Positions 17,911 through 26,905 of a stretch of DNA of 64,000 nucleotides are shown in pieces (position 1 is the stretch's first letter; each line of letters begins with the position of its first letter). Under the pieces are notes generated by a model that worked only from the letters and a program-made list of their open reading frames with translations, was not told the DNA's origin and ran no database searches. A program made the translations under genes and the position numbers. Source of the stretch: JBAZGG01 sp041653015 (GTDB lineage: Bacteria; Bacillota_I; Bacilli_A; RFN20; CAG-826); assembly GCA_041653015.1 (NCBI GenBank), contig JBAZGG010000001.1:1-64000 (forward strand). The letters are read 5' to 3'.

Positions 17911-18381
17911 CTATATCTTATTACGCCTTTCTTTAAAAAACGTTGTGAGCAGTTGTGAGCATTTAATTTCGAGAACACCTCCAACTATTTTGGGATGGTG
18001 ATTCAAGTGCTTTTGCTCAAACAGATTGAATGAGCTTCCCAGAGCTCCACCTTTTGGATCTCTCGCTCCATAGTATACTTCAGCGATACGCGACAACAAA
18101 ATGGCGCCAGCGCACATTGGGCATGGCTCGATTGTCACATATATTTTTGCCCCCGTTAAACGCCAATTCGCTTGAGTTTTGCAGGCTTTTTGAATAGCAT
18201 CGATCTCGGCATGCAAAATTGAATTATGCTCTTTTTCTCGCTTATTATAGCCACGAGCAATAATCTTTCCATCGCAGATGATAACCGCGCCAATTGGGAC
18301 ATCCCCATGTTTGGCGGCGAGCCTTGCTTGTTTAATCGCTTCAAGCATATATTTCTCATCGGTTGAATATTTTGTTTTCAT
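17911..18381 (-). CDS. tadA: tRNA-specific adenosine deaminase
   Basis: Converts the wobble adenosine of tRNA-Arg(ACG) to inosine. The zinc and catalytic motifs are present: HAEIDAIQKAC (His and the proton-shuttle Glu) near residue 57 and PCPMCAGAI (two zinc cysteines) near residue 87. Length 156 from the chosen ATG is normal. The start at 18381 begins MKTKYSTDEKYM; an upstream in-frame ATG at 18399 lies inside the SRP RNA gene. There is no ribosome binding site, and the start is only nine bases after the SRP RNA 3' end. In B. subtilis tadA also neighbours the SRP RNA gene. Confidence 0.95.
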   Translation of the reverse strand: MKTKYSTDEKYMLEAIKQARLAAKHGDVPIGAVIICDGKIIARGYNKREKEHNSILHAEIDAIQKACKTQANWRLTGAKIYVTIEPCPMCAGAILLSRIAEVYYGARDPKGGALGSSFNLFEQKHLNHHPKIVGGVLEIKCSQLLTTFFKERRNKI

Positions 18382-18390
18382 ATTAATAAA

Positions 18391-18467
18391 CCATCGCACA
18401 CAAGCTTGCTATTTAAGGCTGCTACGTTCCCGTCCTGACCTGGTTCACAACTCACCTATCGCGATGG
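18391..18467 (-). ncRNA. ffs: Signal recognition particle RNA (small bacterial type)
   Basis: RNA scaffold of the signal recognition particle, which binds Ffh and targets membrane proteins. On the minus strand the core reads GGUCAGG-ACG-GGAA-CGU-AGCAG-CC. This is the universal domain IV: symmetric loop UCAGG/AGCAG, a three-pair stem and a GGAA tetraloop. The stem is ACG/CGU instead of E. coli UCC/GGA, so pairing is conserved although bases differ. The ends pair as CCAUCGC with GCGAUGG, giving about 77 nucleotides and no Alu domain. A promoter (18475-18503) puts transcription start at about 18467, matching the 5' end of the terminal stem. Confidence 0.93.
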
Positions 18468-18474
18468 CAGAGTT

Positions 18475-18503
18475 ATTATAGCAAAGACGCCAAAAAATGA
18501 CCA
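18475..18503 (-). promoter_or_regulatory. Promoter of the SRP RNA gene
   Basis: TGGTCA, a 17-base spacer and a perfect TATAAT on the minus strand; initiation seven bases downstream coincides with the first base of the terminal SRP RNA stem. Confidence 0.75.
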
Positions 18504-18532
18504 TTATTTGTTGAATACCGTAGTTATAGCAA

Positions 18533-19810
18533 TTATTTAATCGGTTTTAAAACCTTGATTCCACCCATAAATGGGACAAGGGCTTCAGGGATTTTGACCG
18601 ATCCATCTTCCTGCTGACACTGTTCAAGTATGGCAGGAAACACACGGCTAGTAGCAAGTCCGGAAGCGTTCAAAGTGTGGCAAAATTTTGTCTTACCACT
18701 TTTATCCTTGTATCGAATCATTCCGCGCCTCGCCTGATAATCACGCGCATTGCTCGCGCTTGAAACTTCTTTAAATATATCCATGCTCGGGACATAAACT
18801 TCGATATCATATGTTCTGGCCATAGAATGCGAACAATCACCAGCAGCGAGCTTTGAAATTTGGAAATGCAAACCGAGCTTTTCAACCAGCTTTGCCGCTT
18901 TTTGAACTAACTCTTCAAAAGCTGCGTTAGATCCTTCTTCAGTCGTATATTGAACCATTTCAACTTTATTAAACTGATATCCACGTATCATGCCACGTTC
19001 TTCGGTCCTATATGAACCAGCTTCCTTGCGATAACATGGCGTATAGGCAAAATATTTCTTTGGTAAGTCTTCCTCTTTGAGTATTTCGTTTCGATGGAGA
19101 TTGACCAGCGCTGTTTCGGCTGTGGGTAAAATAAACTTTCTCGGTGAAATTCCTTCAAGCCAAAACACATCTTCTTCAAATTTTGGAAATTGACCCGCGA
19201 CTAAGCCGGATTCGTAATTCAAAATGTGAGGAGGAATAATAAATTCGTAGCCATCTTTCAAATGCTCTGAAATAAAGAAATTTAGAATCGCCCATTCGAG
19301 TCTCGCTCCTAAATTTGTATATATCCATGTCCCTGAACCGGAAATTTTCGCAGCGCGTTGATAATCGACCAATCCGAGTGATTCGCAAAGTTCGACATGA
19401 TCTTTCGCTTTAAATGCAAAAACAGGCTTTTTACCATATGTGTGTATGACTTTATTGTTTTCTTTTCCTCCGGGAAGCAAATCTTCGTCTGGAAGATTAG
19501 GGAGAACGACCAAGATATCGTAAATATCCTTTTCAATCTTCTCTAATTTTAAAACATCACTCTTATTATCATCAGATAGCTGCTTGACTTTTTTAAAAAT
19601 CCCAGAGACGTCCTTCCCTTCCTTTTTTAACAAGGGGACACTAGCCGATAATTTGTTTTGCTCAGCCTTCGAAGACTCAACTTTCATAAGTATTGTCTTT
19701 CGTTCTTCATTAAGTTTTAAAAGAGATGAAAACGAAACATCAAAACCTTTTTTTGCTAGCAGCCGTTGTACTTTCTCAGGGTTTTCAATAATCAGTTTGA
19801 TGTCAATCAT
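18533..19810 (-). CDS. serS: Seryl-tRNA synthetase
   Basis: Charges tRNA-Ser and tRNA-Sec-type acceptors with serine. The N-terminal coiled-coil arm (residues about 25-100, with SSKAEQNKLSASVPLLKKEGKD) and class II core motifs are present: TAETALVNLHRNEIL, CYRKEAGSYRTEERGMIRGYQF (motif 2) and LNASGLATSRVFPAILE (motif 3). The start at 19810 (MIDIKLIIENPEKV) has GGAGGAAAG upstream; the longer frame to 19834 is not supported. It overlaps the glycosyltransferase stop by eight bases. serS downstream of gyrA follows the B. subtilis order. Confidence 0.97.
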   Translation of the reverse strand: MIDIKLIIENPEKVQRLLAKKGFDVSFSSLLKLNEERKTILMKVESSKAEQNKLSASVPLLKKEGKDVSGIFKKVKQLSDDNKSDVLKLEKIEKDIYDILVVLPNLPDEDLLPGGKENNKVIHTYGKKPVFAFKAKDHVELCESLGLVDYQRAAKISGSGTWIYTNLGARLEWAILNFFISEHLKDGYEFIIPPHILNYESGLVAGQFPKFEEDVFWLEGISPRKFILPTAETALVNLHRNEILKEEDLPKKYFAYTPCYRKEAGSYRTEERGMIRGYQFNKVEMVQYTTEEGSNAAFEELVQKAAKLVEKLGLHFQISKLAAGDCSHSMARTYDIEVYVPSMDIFKEVSSASNARDYQARRGMIRYKDKSGKTKFCHTLNASGLATSRVFPAILEQCQQEDGSVKIPEALVPFMGGIKVLKPIK

Positions 19811-20825
19811 GTTTTCTTTCCTCCGTTTTTTCAAAAAGTTCTGAATAATAAAGTTTTAGTTTTTTACCGATTTCGTACAAACTAAATTCTTTAGCAATAT
19901 CATACGCTTTATCAGCTGTAGGTGTTAGTCCGTTAGCAAGGTATAGTTTAATAATATTCGCAACTTCATCGATGTTTTTTCCAAAATATGCAACATCAGA
20001 AGTTAAAAATGAATCGCTCGTTTGATCGCTTTTAAAAGCGATGATTTGTGCCTTCGCGGCCATCGCATCTAAAATTGTCACGGAATCAGCTTTGAGTGGG
20101 CTCAGGGATAAATATATATCCGAATTCATCATTAAGGAGCGATAAACGTCATCGTCAAGAATCGGATTCAAATTTACATTAGTGGGTGTTCTGCGCATGA
20201 TTTTTTTAATTTTGCGCGATAATGAGGTGGGCCGTTTCGACTGCCCGATGAAATAAAACTTGACGTCAGGACATCTCTTTGCGATTTCGATAAATTTATC
20301 TACTTCATCCTGCGTATCGTATTCCGCAACTGAAACAACAATCTTATCTGCTTTATTCGCGCTGAAATAACGGTAGAATATTTCTTTTTCTGTTTCACTC
20401 ACCGGTTGAAATCTTGATAGATTTACGCCGCTTGGCAAAAATCGAATATCCGAAGTAACACCTTGTGACTTCAAAAATGACATCGCTTGCATAGATGAGA
20501 CAAAGACCATATCCACTTTGTTTAAAACGCGTAGCGCTTTACTGGATAAGTAATCTCCTTTGCTCGTTGAGACTATCATTTTTGCTGTCGGATCGGATTC
20601 GCACATAAGAGCAGAGATGCAAACCGGTTTATGGTTTTCGATCGCATCATTGATAGCGGATTCATCATTGGAAGAGATAAAGTGCACCAAATCATATTGA
20701 TCCAGTGCACTTTTAACATGAGTAATACCAGCTAATTCACAAGCCCCTTTAAGGTTTTTCCTCAATCGCATAGCTTCATAGATATCTTTGCGATTAGAAG
20801 TTTGATAATAAACGAGTACTTTCAT
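19803..20825 (-). CDS. GT4-type glycosyltransferase
   Basis: A 340-residue GT-B glycosyltransferase. The N-terminal half has LVYYQTSNRKDIYEAM and, around residues 128-140, FLPSGVNLSRFQP, typical of the GT4 hinge. The C-terminal donor-binding half has YLSLSPLKADSVTILDAMAAK, where GT4 enzymes have the E-x7-E motif; here the first acidic residue is not in the usual place (KADSVTILDAMA), so the exact donor is uncertain. Family members in related bacteria make diglycosyl-diacylglycerol membrane lipids, a plausible role here. It lies between gyrA and serS, seven bases from gyrA, probably in one transcript. Confidence 0.8.
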   Translation of the reverse strand: MKVLVYYQTSNRKDIYEAMRLRKNLKGACELAGITHVKSALDQYDLVHFISSNDESAINDAIENHKPVCISALMCESDPTAKMIVSTSKGDYLSSKALRVLNKVDMVFVSSMQAMSFLKSQGVTSDIRFLPSGVNLSRFQPVSETEKEIFYRYFSANKADKIVVSVAEYDTQDEVDKFIEIAKRCPDVKFYFIGQSKRPTSLSRKIKKIMRRTPTNVNLNPILDDDVYRSLMMNSDIYLSLSPLKADSVTILDAMAAKAQIIAFKSDQTSDSFLTSDVAYFGKNIDEVANIIKLYLANGLTPTADKAYDIAKEFSLYEIGKKLKLYYSELFEKTEERKHD

Positions 20826-20831
20826 ATTCTT

Positions 20832-23477
20832 TTATTCGTCTGTTTTTCCTAATTCAGTGTTCTCGAATGGCGTGTCTTCAGAAGAATCGGTTTCCACAGT
20901 TTCTAATTGATCTTGAACTGCATCAATAACTTCATCGCCTTCAATTTCATCTTCATGAGGAACGATGGCAATCGAAGAGACTTTTTGTCTATCCTCTAAT
21001 CTGATAACGCGAACACCTTGGGTGTTGCGACCACTAATCTTTATCTGTGATAATGGAATTCTGATGACAATACCACTCGCGGTAATGACCATTAAATCTT
21101 CATCGCCTTTCACAGCGTGAACAGAGACCAATTTACCATTCTTTGGAGTCGCATTAACCGTTAAAACACCTTTCGTGCCTCGCTTTGTTAAACGATAGTC
21201 TGAAGCCTCTGACATTTTGCCATATCCCTTTTGGGTAATAGCTAAGATAAGACTGCCTTCTAGCGATGTTGTGGCGGCGACAACTTCAGCATCACCACTA
21301 ACGCTCATGCCTTTCACACCAGACGCGGTTCTCCCCATCGATCTTACATCTCTCTCATTAAAACTTGCCATTTTGCCTTGACTTGAAGCTATGCCGATAA
21401 CACATTCGCCGTTCGTATGCTTCACATCGAGCAATTGATCGCCTTCGCGCAAAGAAATAGCAATTTTTCCATTTTGACGAATTGATTTGTACTCTTCAAT
21501 TTTTGTTCTCTTCACAATGCCGCGCTTCGTGATGAAGAAGAGGAAATTGCTATCTGAATATTCATCGAGTGCAATAATCGACATGACTTTTTCATCTTTT
21601 TCGAGGTTGAGAAGATTTTGAACTGGAAAGCCTTTAGAGTTTCTTCCACTTTCCGGAACGACATATCCACGCAGGCGATATACCTTACCTGTATTAGTAA
21701 AAAACAGGATATCTGTATGGGTTTTCGTATGTAAAAGAATGCTCACGACATCATTTTCGTTTGTCGACATTCCCTTCACACCACGACCACCGCGATTCTG
21801 AGTTCTAAAAGTATCAGTTGTAAGTCTCTTGATATAGCCATTTTTTGTCAAAGTGATGACGATCTCTTCCTCAGGAATTAATGATTCATCTTCAATAGTG
21901 GCTAAATCACTCGTAATTTCGGTTTTTCTTTCATCTCCAAAACGATTTTTAATTTCGATGAGTTCATTTACGACAACATCGATTATGTTCTGCCGACTCG
22001 AAAGGAGATTTTTGTAATACGAAATATTTTTGTCTAACTCTGCCCTTTCGTCAACCAACTTCTTGCTCTCCAAGCCCGTTAAGCGTCGGAAAGTCATGGC
22101 TAGTATAGCCTGTGACTGCAAATCGTCGAGTCCATATTTAACATTGAGCTGTTTCGCGGCTTCTTCTGGAGTCGAAGCTTTTCTTATCAAATTGATGACA
22201 TCATCAATATTATCAATGGCGGTCAACAATCCGACGACAATATGATCTCTCGCTTCGTCTTTATCTAAGAGAAAATGCGTTCTTCTCTCGACAACTTCAA
22301 TCTGAAATTCGAGATATTTCTTTAAGATATCAGTAATGGACATGACTTTAGGCTCGCCTTTATCAAGGCAAAGCATAATGATTCCATAGCTGATTTGTAA
22401 CTGAGTATGTTTGTATAATTGATTAATTATTACTTCAGGTATAACATCGCGTCTAACTTCGATGACGACACGAATACCTTCTTTATTTGATTCATCGCGC
22501 ACATCGGTGATGCCATCAATAATTTTGTCTTTGACGAGCAAAGCGATTCCTTCAATCATTTTGGCTTTATTTACCTGATAAGGAATTTCAGTAACAATTA
22601 TTCGCTTTTTCCCCAAATCGTTTTCCTCGATGTGTGCTTTGCTTCGAATATAGATTGTGCCGACGCCTGTTTCATAAGCATCTTTAATTCCATCGCGACC
22701 AAGTATTGTACCACCGGTAGGAAAATCAGGACCGAACAAACAGGTGTTCATGATCTCTAACGGAGTCATTTCTGGATTTTTCGAAATTGCCACCACCGCA
22801 TCAATCGTTTCGCCGATGTTGTGGGTAGGGATGTTTGTCGCCATACCGACAGCGATACCGGAAGAGCCATTGACCAAAAGGTTAGGAAACCGTGAAGGGA
22901 GAACAGACGGTTCTTTCTCTGATCCATCATAGTTATCCACAAATTCAACCGTATTATCATCGATGTCGCGAACCATTTCCATAGCTAATTTCGACATTCG
23001 CGCTTCAGTATAACGCATCGCGGCAGCTTCATCGCCATCGACACTTCCAAAGTTACCATGACCATCGACAAGAATATATCTCATCGAAAACGGCTGAGCT
23101 AGTCTAACGAGAGTTGAATAGATTGCAGCATCACCGTGCGGGTGATACTTTCCCATGACATCTCCAACGATTCTTGCGCATTTTTTGTGCGGAGTATTGG
23201 GAGTCATCCCCGATTCATTCATACCGAAAATAATTCGACGGTGAACGGGCTTAAAACCATCTCTCACATCTGGAATAGCACGAGAAACGATTACGGACAT
23301 GGCATAATCCAAGAAACTGCTCTTGACAATTCCTGCCATATCAACATCGGTGAGACCGGGAACTATTCCTGCCTCAACTTTCTCAATTTCATCATCGCTC
23401 ATCGAACCATTTGATTCTTGAGTTTCATCTTTGTTTTCTTGAGTTTCAAGATTTAAATCTTTTTTATCATCAAACAT
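20832..23477 (-). CDS. gyrA: DNA gyrase subunit A
   Basis: Breaks and rejoins DNA to introduce negative supercoils, with GyrB. It is 881 residues with an acidic N-terminal extension of about 34 residues relative to E. coli. The catalytic tyrosine is Tyr156 in AAAMRYTEARMSK. The C-terminal beta-pinwheel carries a GyrA-box-like QNRGGRGVKG, confirming gyrase rather than topoisomerase IV. The quinolone-determining helix reads HPHGDAAIYSTLVR: the E. coli Ser83 and Asp87 positions are Ala117 (codon 23127-23129) and Ser121 (23115-23117). The start has AAAGGAG. It follows gyrB by 19 bases. Confidence 0.98.
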   Translation of the reverse strand: MFDDKKDLNLETQENKDETQESNGSMSDDEIEKVEAGIVPGLTDVDMAGIVKSSFLDYAMSVIVSRAIPDVRDGFKPVHRRIIFGMNESGMTPNTPHKKCARIVGDVMGKYHPHGDAAIYSTLVRLAQPFSMRYILVDGHGNFGSVDGDEAAAMRYTEARMSKLAMEMVRDIDDNTVEFVDNYDGSEKEPSVLPSRFPNLLVNGSSGIAVGMATNIPTHNIGETIDAVVAISKNPEMTPLEIMNTCLFGPDFPTGGTILGRDGIKDAYETGVGTIYIRSKAHIEENDLGKKRIIVTEIPYQVNKAKMIEGIALLVKDKIIDGITDVRDESNKEGIRVVIEVRRDVIPEVIINQLYKHTQLQISYGIIMLCLDKGEPKVMSITDILKKYLEFQIEVVERRTHFLLDKDEARDHIVVGLLTAIDNIDDVINLIRKASTPEEAAKQLNVKYGLDDLQSQAILAMTFRRLTGLESKKLVDERAELDKNISYYKNLLSSRQNIIDVVVNELIEIKNRFGDERKTEITSDLATIEDESLIPEEEIVITLTKNGYIKRLTTDTFRTQNRGGRGVKGMSTNENDVVSILLHTKTHTDILFFTNTGKVYRLRGYVVPESGRNSKGFPVQNLLNLEKDEKVMSIIALDEYSDSNFLFFITKRGIVKRTKIEEYKSIRQNGKIAISLREGDQLLDVKHTNGECVIGIASSQGKMASFNERDVRSMGRTASGVKGMSVSGDAEVVAATTSLEGSLILAITQKGYGKMSEASDYRLTKRGTKGVLTVNATPKNGKLVSVHAVKGDEDLMVITASGIVIRIPLSQIKISGRNTQGVRVIRLEDRQKVSSIAIVPHEDEIEGDEVIDAVQDQLETVETDSSEDTPFENTELGKTDE

Positions 23478-23496
23478 GTTATTGCTCCTTTCTCAA

Positions 23497-25509
23497 CTAA
23501 ATATCCAAATTCTTAACAAACACGGCGTTTTTGCTGATGAAATCCTTGCGAGGATTGACATCGTCACCCATCAGTTCGCTAAGAGCTGTTTCCGCATCGA
23601 TTGCGTCTTGAATAGTAACTCTCATCATCTTTCTACCTTTGGGATCCATAGTTGTTTCCCAAAGTTGATGGGCATCCATTTCGCCAAGACCTTTGTATCT
23701 TTGGAATGGGAACCCTGATTTAAGTTGCAAATCCTTCTTTAAGGTTTCCAATTGTTCGTCGTTATAGCAATAGTAAGGCTTGCCGCGAACATCAACTTTA
23801 TAAAGAGGGGGTTGAGCGATATAGACATTACCATTTTCAATCAATGGCTTCATAAAGCGGAAAAAGAACGTTAACAAAAGAATCCTGATATGACTTCCAT
23901 CAACATCAGCATCCGTCATAATCACTATCTTGTGGTAACGGATGTTAGCTAGATTGAATTCAGGACCAAAACCGGCTCCTATCGCTGTGATCATGTTTCC
24001 AATTTCACCATTTTCAAAAACTTTGTTCAAAGCCGCCTTTTCAACATTAAGAATTTTTCCACGCAACGGAAGAATGGCCTGAGTTTCTCGATCGCGACCA
24101 TTTTTAGCTGAACCACCAGCGGAGTTGCCCTCAACTATGTAGAGTTCACACTTAGAAGGGTCTCTGCTTGAACAATCGGCTAATTTGCCGGGAAGAGTAG
24201 TGATATCAAGCGCTGTTTTGCGAACTTTTTCTCGGGCTAATCGAGCGGCGAGTCGAGCGTTTGCTGCGAGAACAATTTTATCGATTACGATTTTTGCTGA
24301 TTTAGGATTTTCAAGAAGATAGCGGTTGAGTTGCTCTCCAACGACACCGGAGACAATCTTGCGAACTTCCGAATTGCCTAATTTCGTTTTTGTTTGTCCT
24401 TCGTATTGTGGATCGGGGTGTTTGACAGAAATAATTGCTGTCAACCCTTCACAGATATCATCGGTCGAAAGATTTTCCTCACCATCTTTAAGAAATTTAA
24501 AACCTCTTGCATAATCATTTATGACTCTGTTCATAGCTAAGCGGAACCCTTCTTCGTGTGTTCCACCTTCATGCGTATGAATATTGTTGCAGAACGAATA
24601 AACATTCGGAGAATAAGAATCGTTATATTGCATCGCAACTTCCACATAAACAATTTCTTCTTTTCCATTTGAAAATTTAACTTTTTCACGACCTGAACAA
24701 TAGATTATGTCTTCAACGACCGGAATCTTGTTTTTGTTGATATATTGAACATATTCCTTGATTCCGCCTTCGTAGCAAAACTCTTCTTGTGCTGGCACCT
24801 CTCCGCGATCATCGATAGCGATGATGCGAACTCCGCCGTTAAGATAGGCCATTTGGCGCAATCTATCGCGAATGATGTCAAAACTAAATTCGGTTGTCTC
24901 AGTGAAGATTGTGTTATCTGGTTTGAACGTCACAATCGTCCCTGTGTCCAAAGCGTCTCCGACTCTCACTAAATGTCCGATCGGCTTTCCACCTCGACCA
25001 AATTTTAAATAGTAGTCGCCACCATCTTTGTGGACGTTGACTTCGAGCCATTCAGAAAGCGCATTGACAACAGAAGCGCCAACACCGTGAAGACCGCCGG
25101 ATACTTTGTAACCGCCACCTTCGCCAAATTTTCCACCGGCATGTAATATCGTATAGACAGTTTCGACTCCAGACAGCCCTGTTTTTTCAACTATATCAAC
25201 AGGAATACCTCGACCATTGTCGATGACTGTGACCGTATTGCCTTTATTTACTCTGACAGTGATTTGGGTACAATATCCAGCGAGAGATTCATCGATTGAG
25301 TTGTCGACGATTTCCCACACGAGATGATGTAAGCCAGGTGAAGATGTTGTACCTATGTACATCCCAGGGCGTTTTCGAACAGCCTCTAAGCCTTCGAGAA
25401 CCTGAATGTTGGTGGCAGTATATCGCGCATCAGCTTTTTCACGATCTTTTTCGCTTTCACTGTTGTCCATCGCAGTGATTTCCATCCCCTCAATTTTTTC
25501 TTCTTCCAT
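23497..25509 (-). CDS. gyrB: DNA gyrase subunit B
   Basis: ATPase subunit of gyrase. The GHKL ATPase shows DNSIDESLAGYC, VIDNGRGIPV and GGLHGVGASVVNALS. The TOPRIM domain has EGNSAGGSAK starting at Glu460 and DADVDGSHIR. Glu460 and the DxDxD metal ligands are intact, but the residue equal to E. coli Asp426 is Asn462 (codon 24124-24126). The N-terminus has an extra acidic stretch of about 28 residues. The start overlaps nothing: TAA of recF abuts ATG, with GGAGGAATTCG before it, so translation is coupled to recF. Confidence 0.98.
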   Translation of the reverse strand: MEEEKIEGMEITAMDNSESEKDREKADARYTATNIQVLEGLEAVRKRPGMYIGTTSSPGLHHLVWEIVDNSIDESLAGYCTQITVRVNKGNTVTVIDNGRGIPVDIVEKTGLSGVETVYTILHAGGKFGEGGGYKVSGGLHGVGASVVNALSEWLEVNVHKDGGDYYLKFGRGGKPIGHLVRVGDALDTGTIVTFKPDNTIFTETTEFSFDIIRDRLRQMAYLNGGVRIIAIDDRGEVPAQEEFCYEGGIKEYVQYINKNKIPVVEDIIYCSGREKVKFSNGKEEIVYVEVAMQYNDSYSPNVYSFCNNIHTHEGGTHEEGFRLAMNRVINDYARGFKFLKDGEENLSTDDICEGLTAIISVKHPDPQYEGQTKTKLGNSEVRKIVSGVVGEQLNRYLLENPKSAKIVIDKIVLAANARLAARLAREKVRKTALDITTLPGKLADCSSRDPSKCELYIVEGNSAGGSAKNGRDRETQAILPLRGKILNVEKAALNKVFENGEIGNMITAIGAGFGPEFNLANIRYHKIVIMTDADVDGSHIRILLLTFFFRFMKPLIENGNVYIAQPPLYKVDVRGKPYYCYNDEQLETLKKDLQLKSGFPFQRYKGLGEMDAHQLWETTMDPKGRKMMRVTIQDAIDAETALSELMGDDVNPRKDFISKNAVFVKNLDI

Positions 25510-26583
25510 TTACGAATTCCTCCTTGTAATTTTGTTATTCATAACGTCATAGAATGACGCATCAATCTTTTGTGTTTGTGTAGTGGTTATAAATACTTGC
25601 TGTAATTTCTCTAGAAAGGCAACCAGTTTTTCTTTGTGATTGGCGTCGAGTTCTGACATGACATCATCAAGAACAATAATTGGGCGCTTTTCACTCTCTT
25701 TAATCAAGAAATAAGGGGCGAGTATCAACGACAGTATCGCAATCCTGTTTTCTCCTTGCGAGCCAGAGATTGAAACGCTGTGGTAATTTAGGGTCATTGA
25801 GAAGTCTTCTCTATGGGGCCCTATATTTGTTGTCTTTTTCTTTAAATCGCTTTCTAATGACCTCTTAAACGCGTCTGAAGCGTTATTCCGATAGCCGTCT
25901 CCTTGTTCCACGAACGGAGTATAGATTAATTCGATTTCTTCGTCTTTCATCGATAATAACTGAAAGATTTTCCCTAAAATCTCGTTAATTTCTTTAATGA
26001 ATCGCGTGCGCGCACGCACAATTGGTTCAGCAGCACGAATCAATTCGCTCGTTAGAATCGATAGATGCTTTTCATCAACTTTAGTTGATTTTAGAAGCTC
26101 GTTTCTTTCCTTCAATGTTTTCTCATAACGAGACAACTCTTCTAGATATGTGGGCGAGCGTTTAGCAATGCTTATATCCAGAAATCTTCTTCTAGTGGTA
26201 GGAGAATCTCGAAAGAAGAGAACATCCTTTGGCTCAAAAACAATGACATTTGTTAATTTCGCCAAATCCGAGAGTTTTTGAATCTTTTTCCCATTGCATG
26301 AGATGCTTTTCCCTGAAGAAGTAATCATGATGGATATTTGTTTTTGGAGTCCATCATCATCGACAACAGAGTCAATCTTTGCGAATTCACACCCGTGCTT
26401 AATCATTTCCTTGTCTTCGACCAATCTAAACGATTTCGCAAGCGAGAGATAGTGTATCGCCTCAACAAGATTTGTTTTGCCAGCACCATTCTTGCCACAG
26501 ATAACATTAATTCTTGTTCCAAACTCGATCGAAGCAGATTCATAGGAACGAAAATTAGTTAAAGAAAGAGATTTAATCAGCAT
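25510..26583 (-). CDS. recF: DNA replication and repair protein RecF
   Basis: An SMC-like ATPase that binds gapped DNA and helps load RecA. Walker A is GKNGAGKTNLVEAIHYLS near residues 34-51, the signature is SGSQGENRIAILSLILAPY, and Walker B is PIIVLDDVMSELD. The length of 357 is normal. It overlaps the yaaA stop by 11 bases and abuts gyrB, the same dnaN-yaaA-recF-gyrB order as in B. subtilis. Confidence 0.97.
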   Translation of the reverse strand: MLIKSLSLTNFRSYESASIEFGTRINVICGKNGAGKTNLVEAIHYLSLAKSFRLVEDKEMIKHGCEFAKIDSVVDDDGLQKQISIMITSSGKSISCNGKKIQKLSDLAKLTNVIVFEPKDVLFFRDSPTTRRRFLDISIAKRSPTYLEELSRYEKTLKERNELLKSTKVDEKHLSILTSELIRAAEPIVRARTRFIKEINEILGKIFQLLSMKDEEIELIYTPFVEQGDGYRNNASDAFKRSLESDLKKKTTNIGPHREDFSMTLNYHSVSISGSQGENRIAILSLILAPYFLIKESEKRPIIVLDDVMSELDANHKEKLVAFLEKLQQVFITTTQTQKIDASFYDVMNNKITRRNS

Positions 26584-26803
26584 TTGCTTTAATTACAATC
26601 TTTTGATCGCCACAAACAATTTTGTCGCCAGGATAAAGCTTTCGACCTCTTCTGCTCTCACTGATGTCATTGACAGCAATTTTTGCAGTTTTGAGAAATT
26701 CTTTAGCTTGTCCACCAGAATTGATTATGTCAGCGATTTTTAATAATTGACCAAGCGTAAGATAGGGTGTCGCAATAATAATTTCTTTTGTTTTATCAAT
26801 CAT
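26573..26803 (-). CDS. yaaA: S4-domain RNA-binding protein YaaA (RlbA)
   Basis: A 76-residue S4-like protein whose position between dnaN and recF is conserved in Firmicutes; the cellular role is unclear. The start at 26803 (MIDKTKEIIIATPYLTLGQLLK) is chosen because the family begins this way; the frame extends further into the dnaN terminator. The S4 fold segment LGQLLKIADIINSGGQAKEFL and the later RRGRKLYPGDKIV are typical. Upstream lies TAAAAT (26831 region) as a possible -10 box with only a weak ribosome binding site. Confidence 0.88.
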   Translation of the reverse strand: MIDKTKEIIIATPYLTLGQLLKIADIINSGGQAKEFLKTAKIAVNDISESRRGRKLYPGDKIVCGDQKIVIKANAD

Positions 26804-26844
26804 AAAAAACGCTTTTCTCTTTCTATGAATTATTTTATCATAGA

Positions 26845-26875
26845 TAAAAAGAAAAGGGAATAAATTTATTCCCTT
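26845..26875 (-). terminator. Terminator after dnaN
   Basis: AAGGGAATAAATTTATTCCCTT followed by TTCTTTTT on the minus strand, about 30 bases after the dnaN stop. It would separate dnaAN from the yaaA-recF-gyrBA unit. Confidence 0.7.
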
Positions 26876-26905
26876 ATTTCTATTTCCTAAAACGCTTATT
26901 TTCAA

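Noticed and set aside
26804..26905. N-terminal extension of the yaaA S4 protein by 34 residues
   Set aside because: It would translate through the dnaN terminator and has no family similarity.
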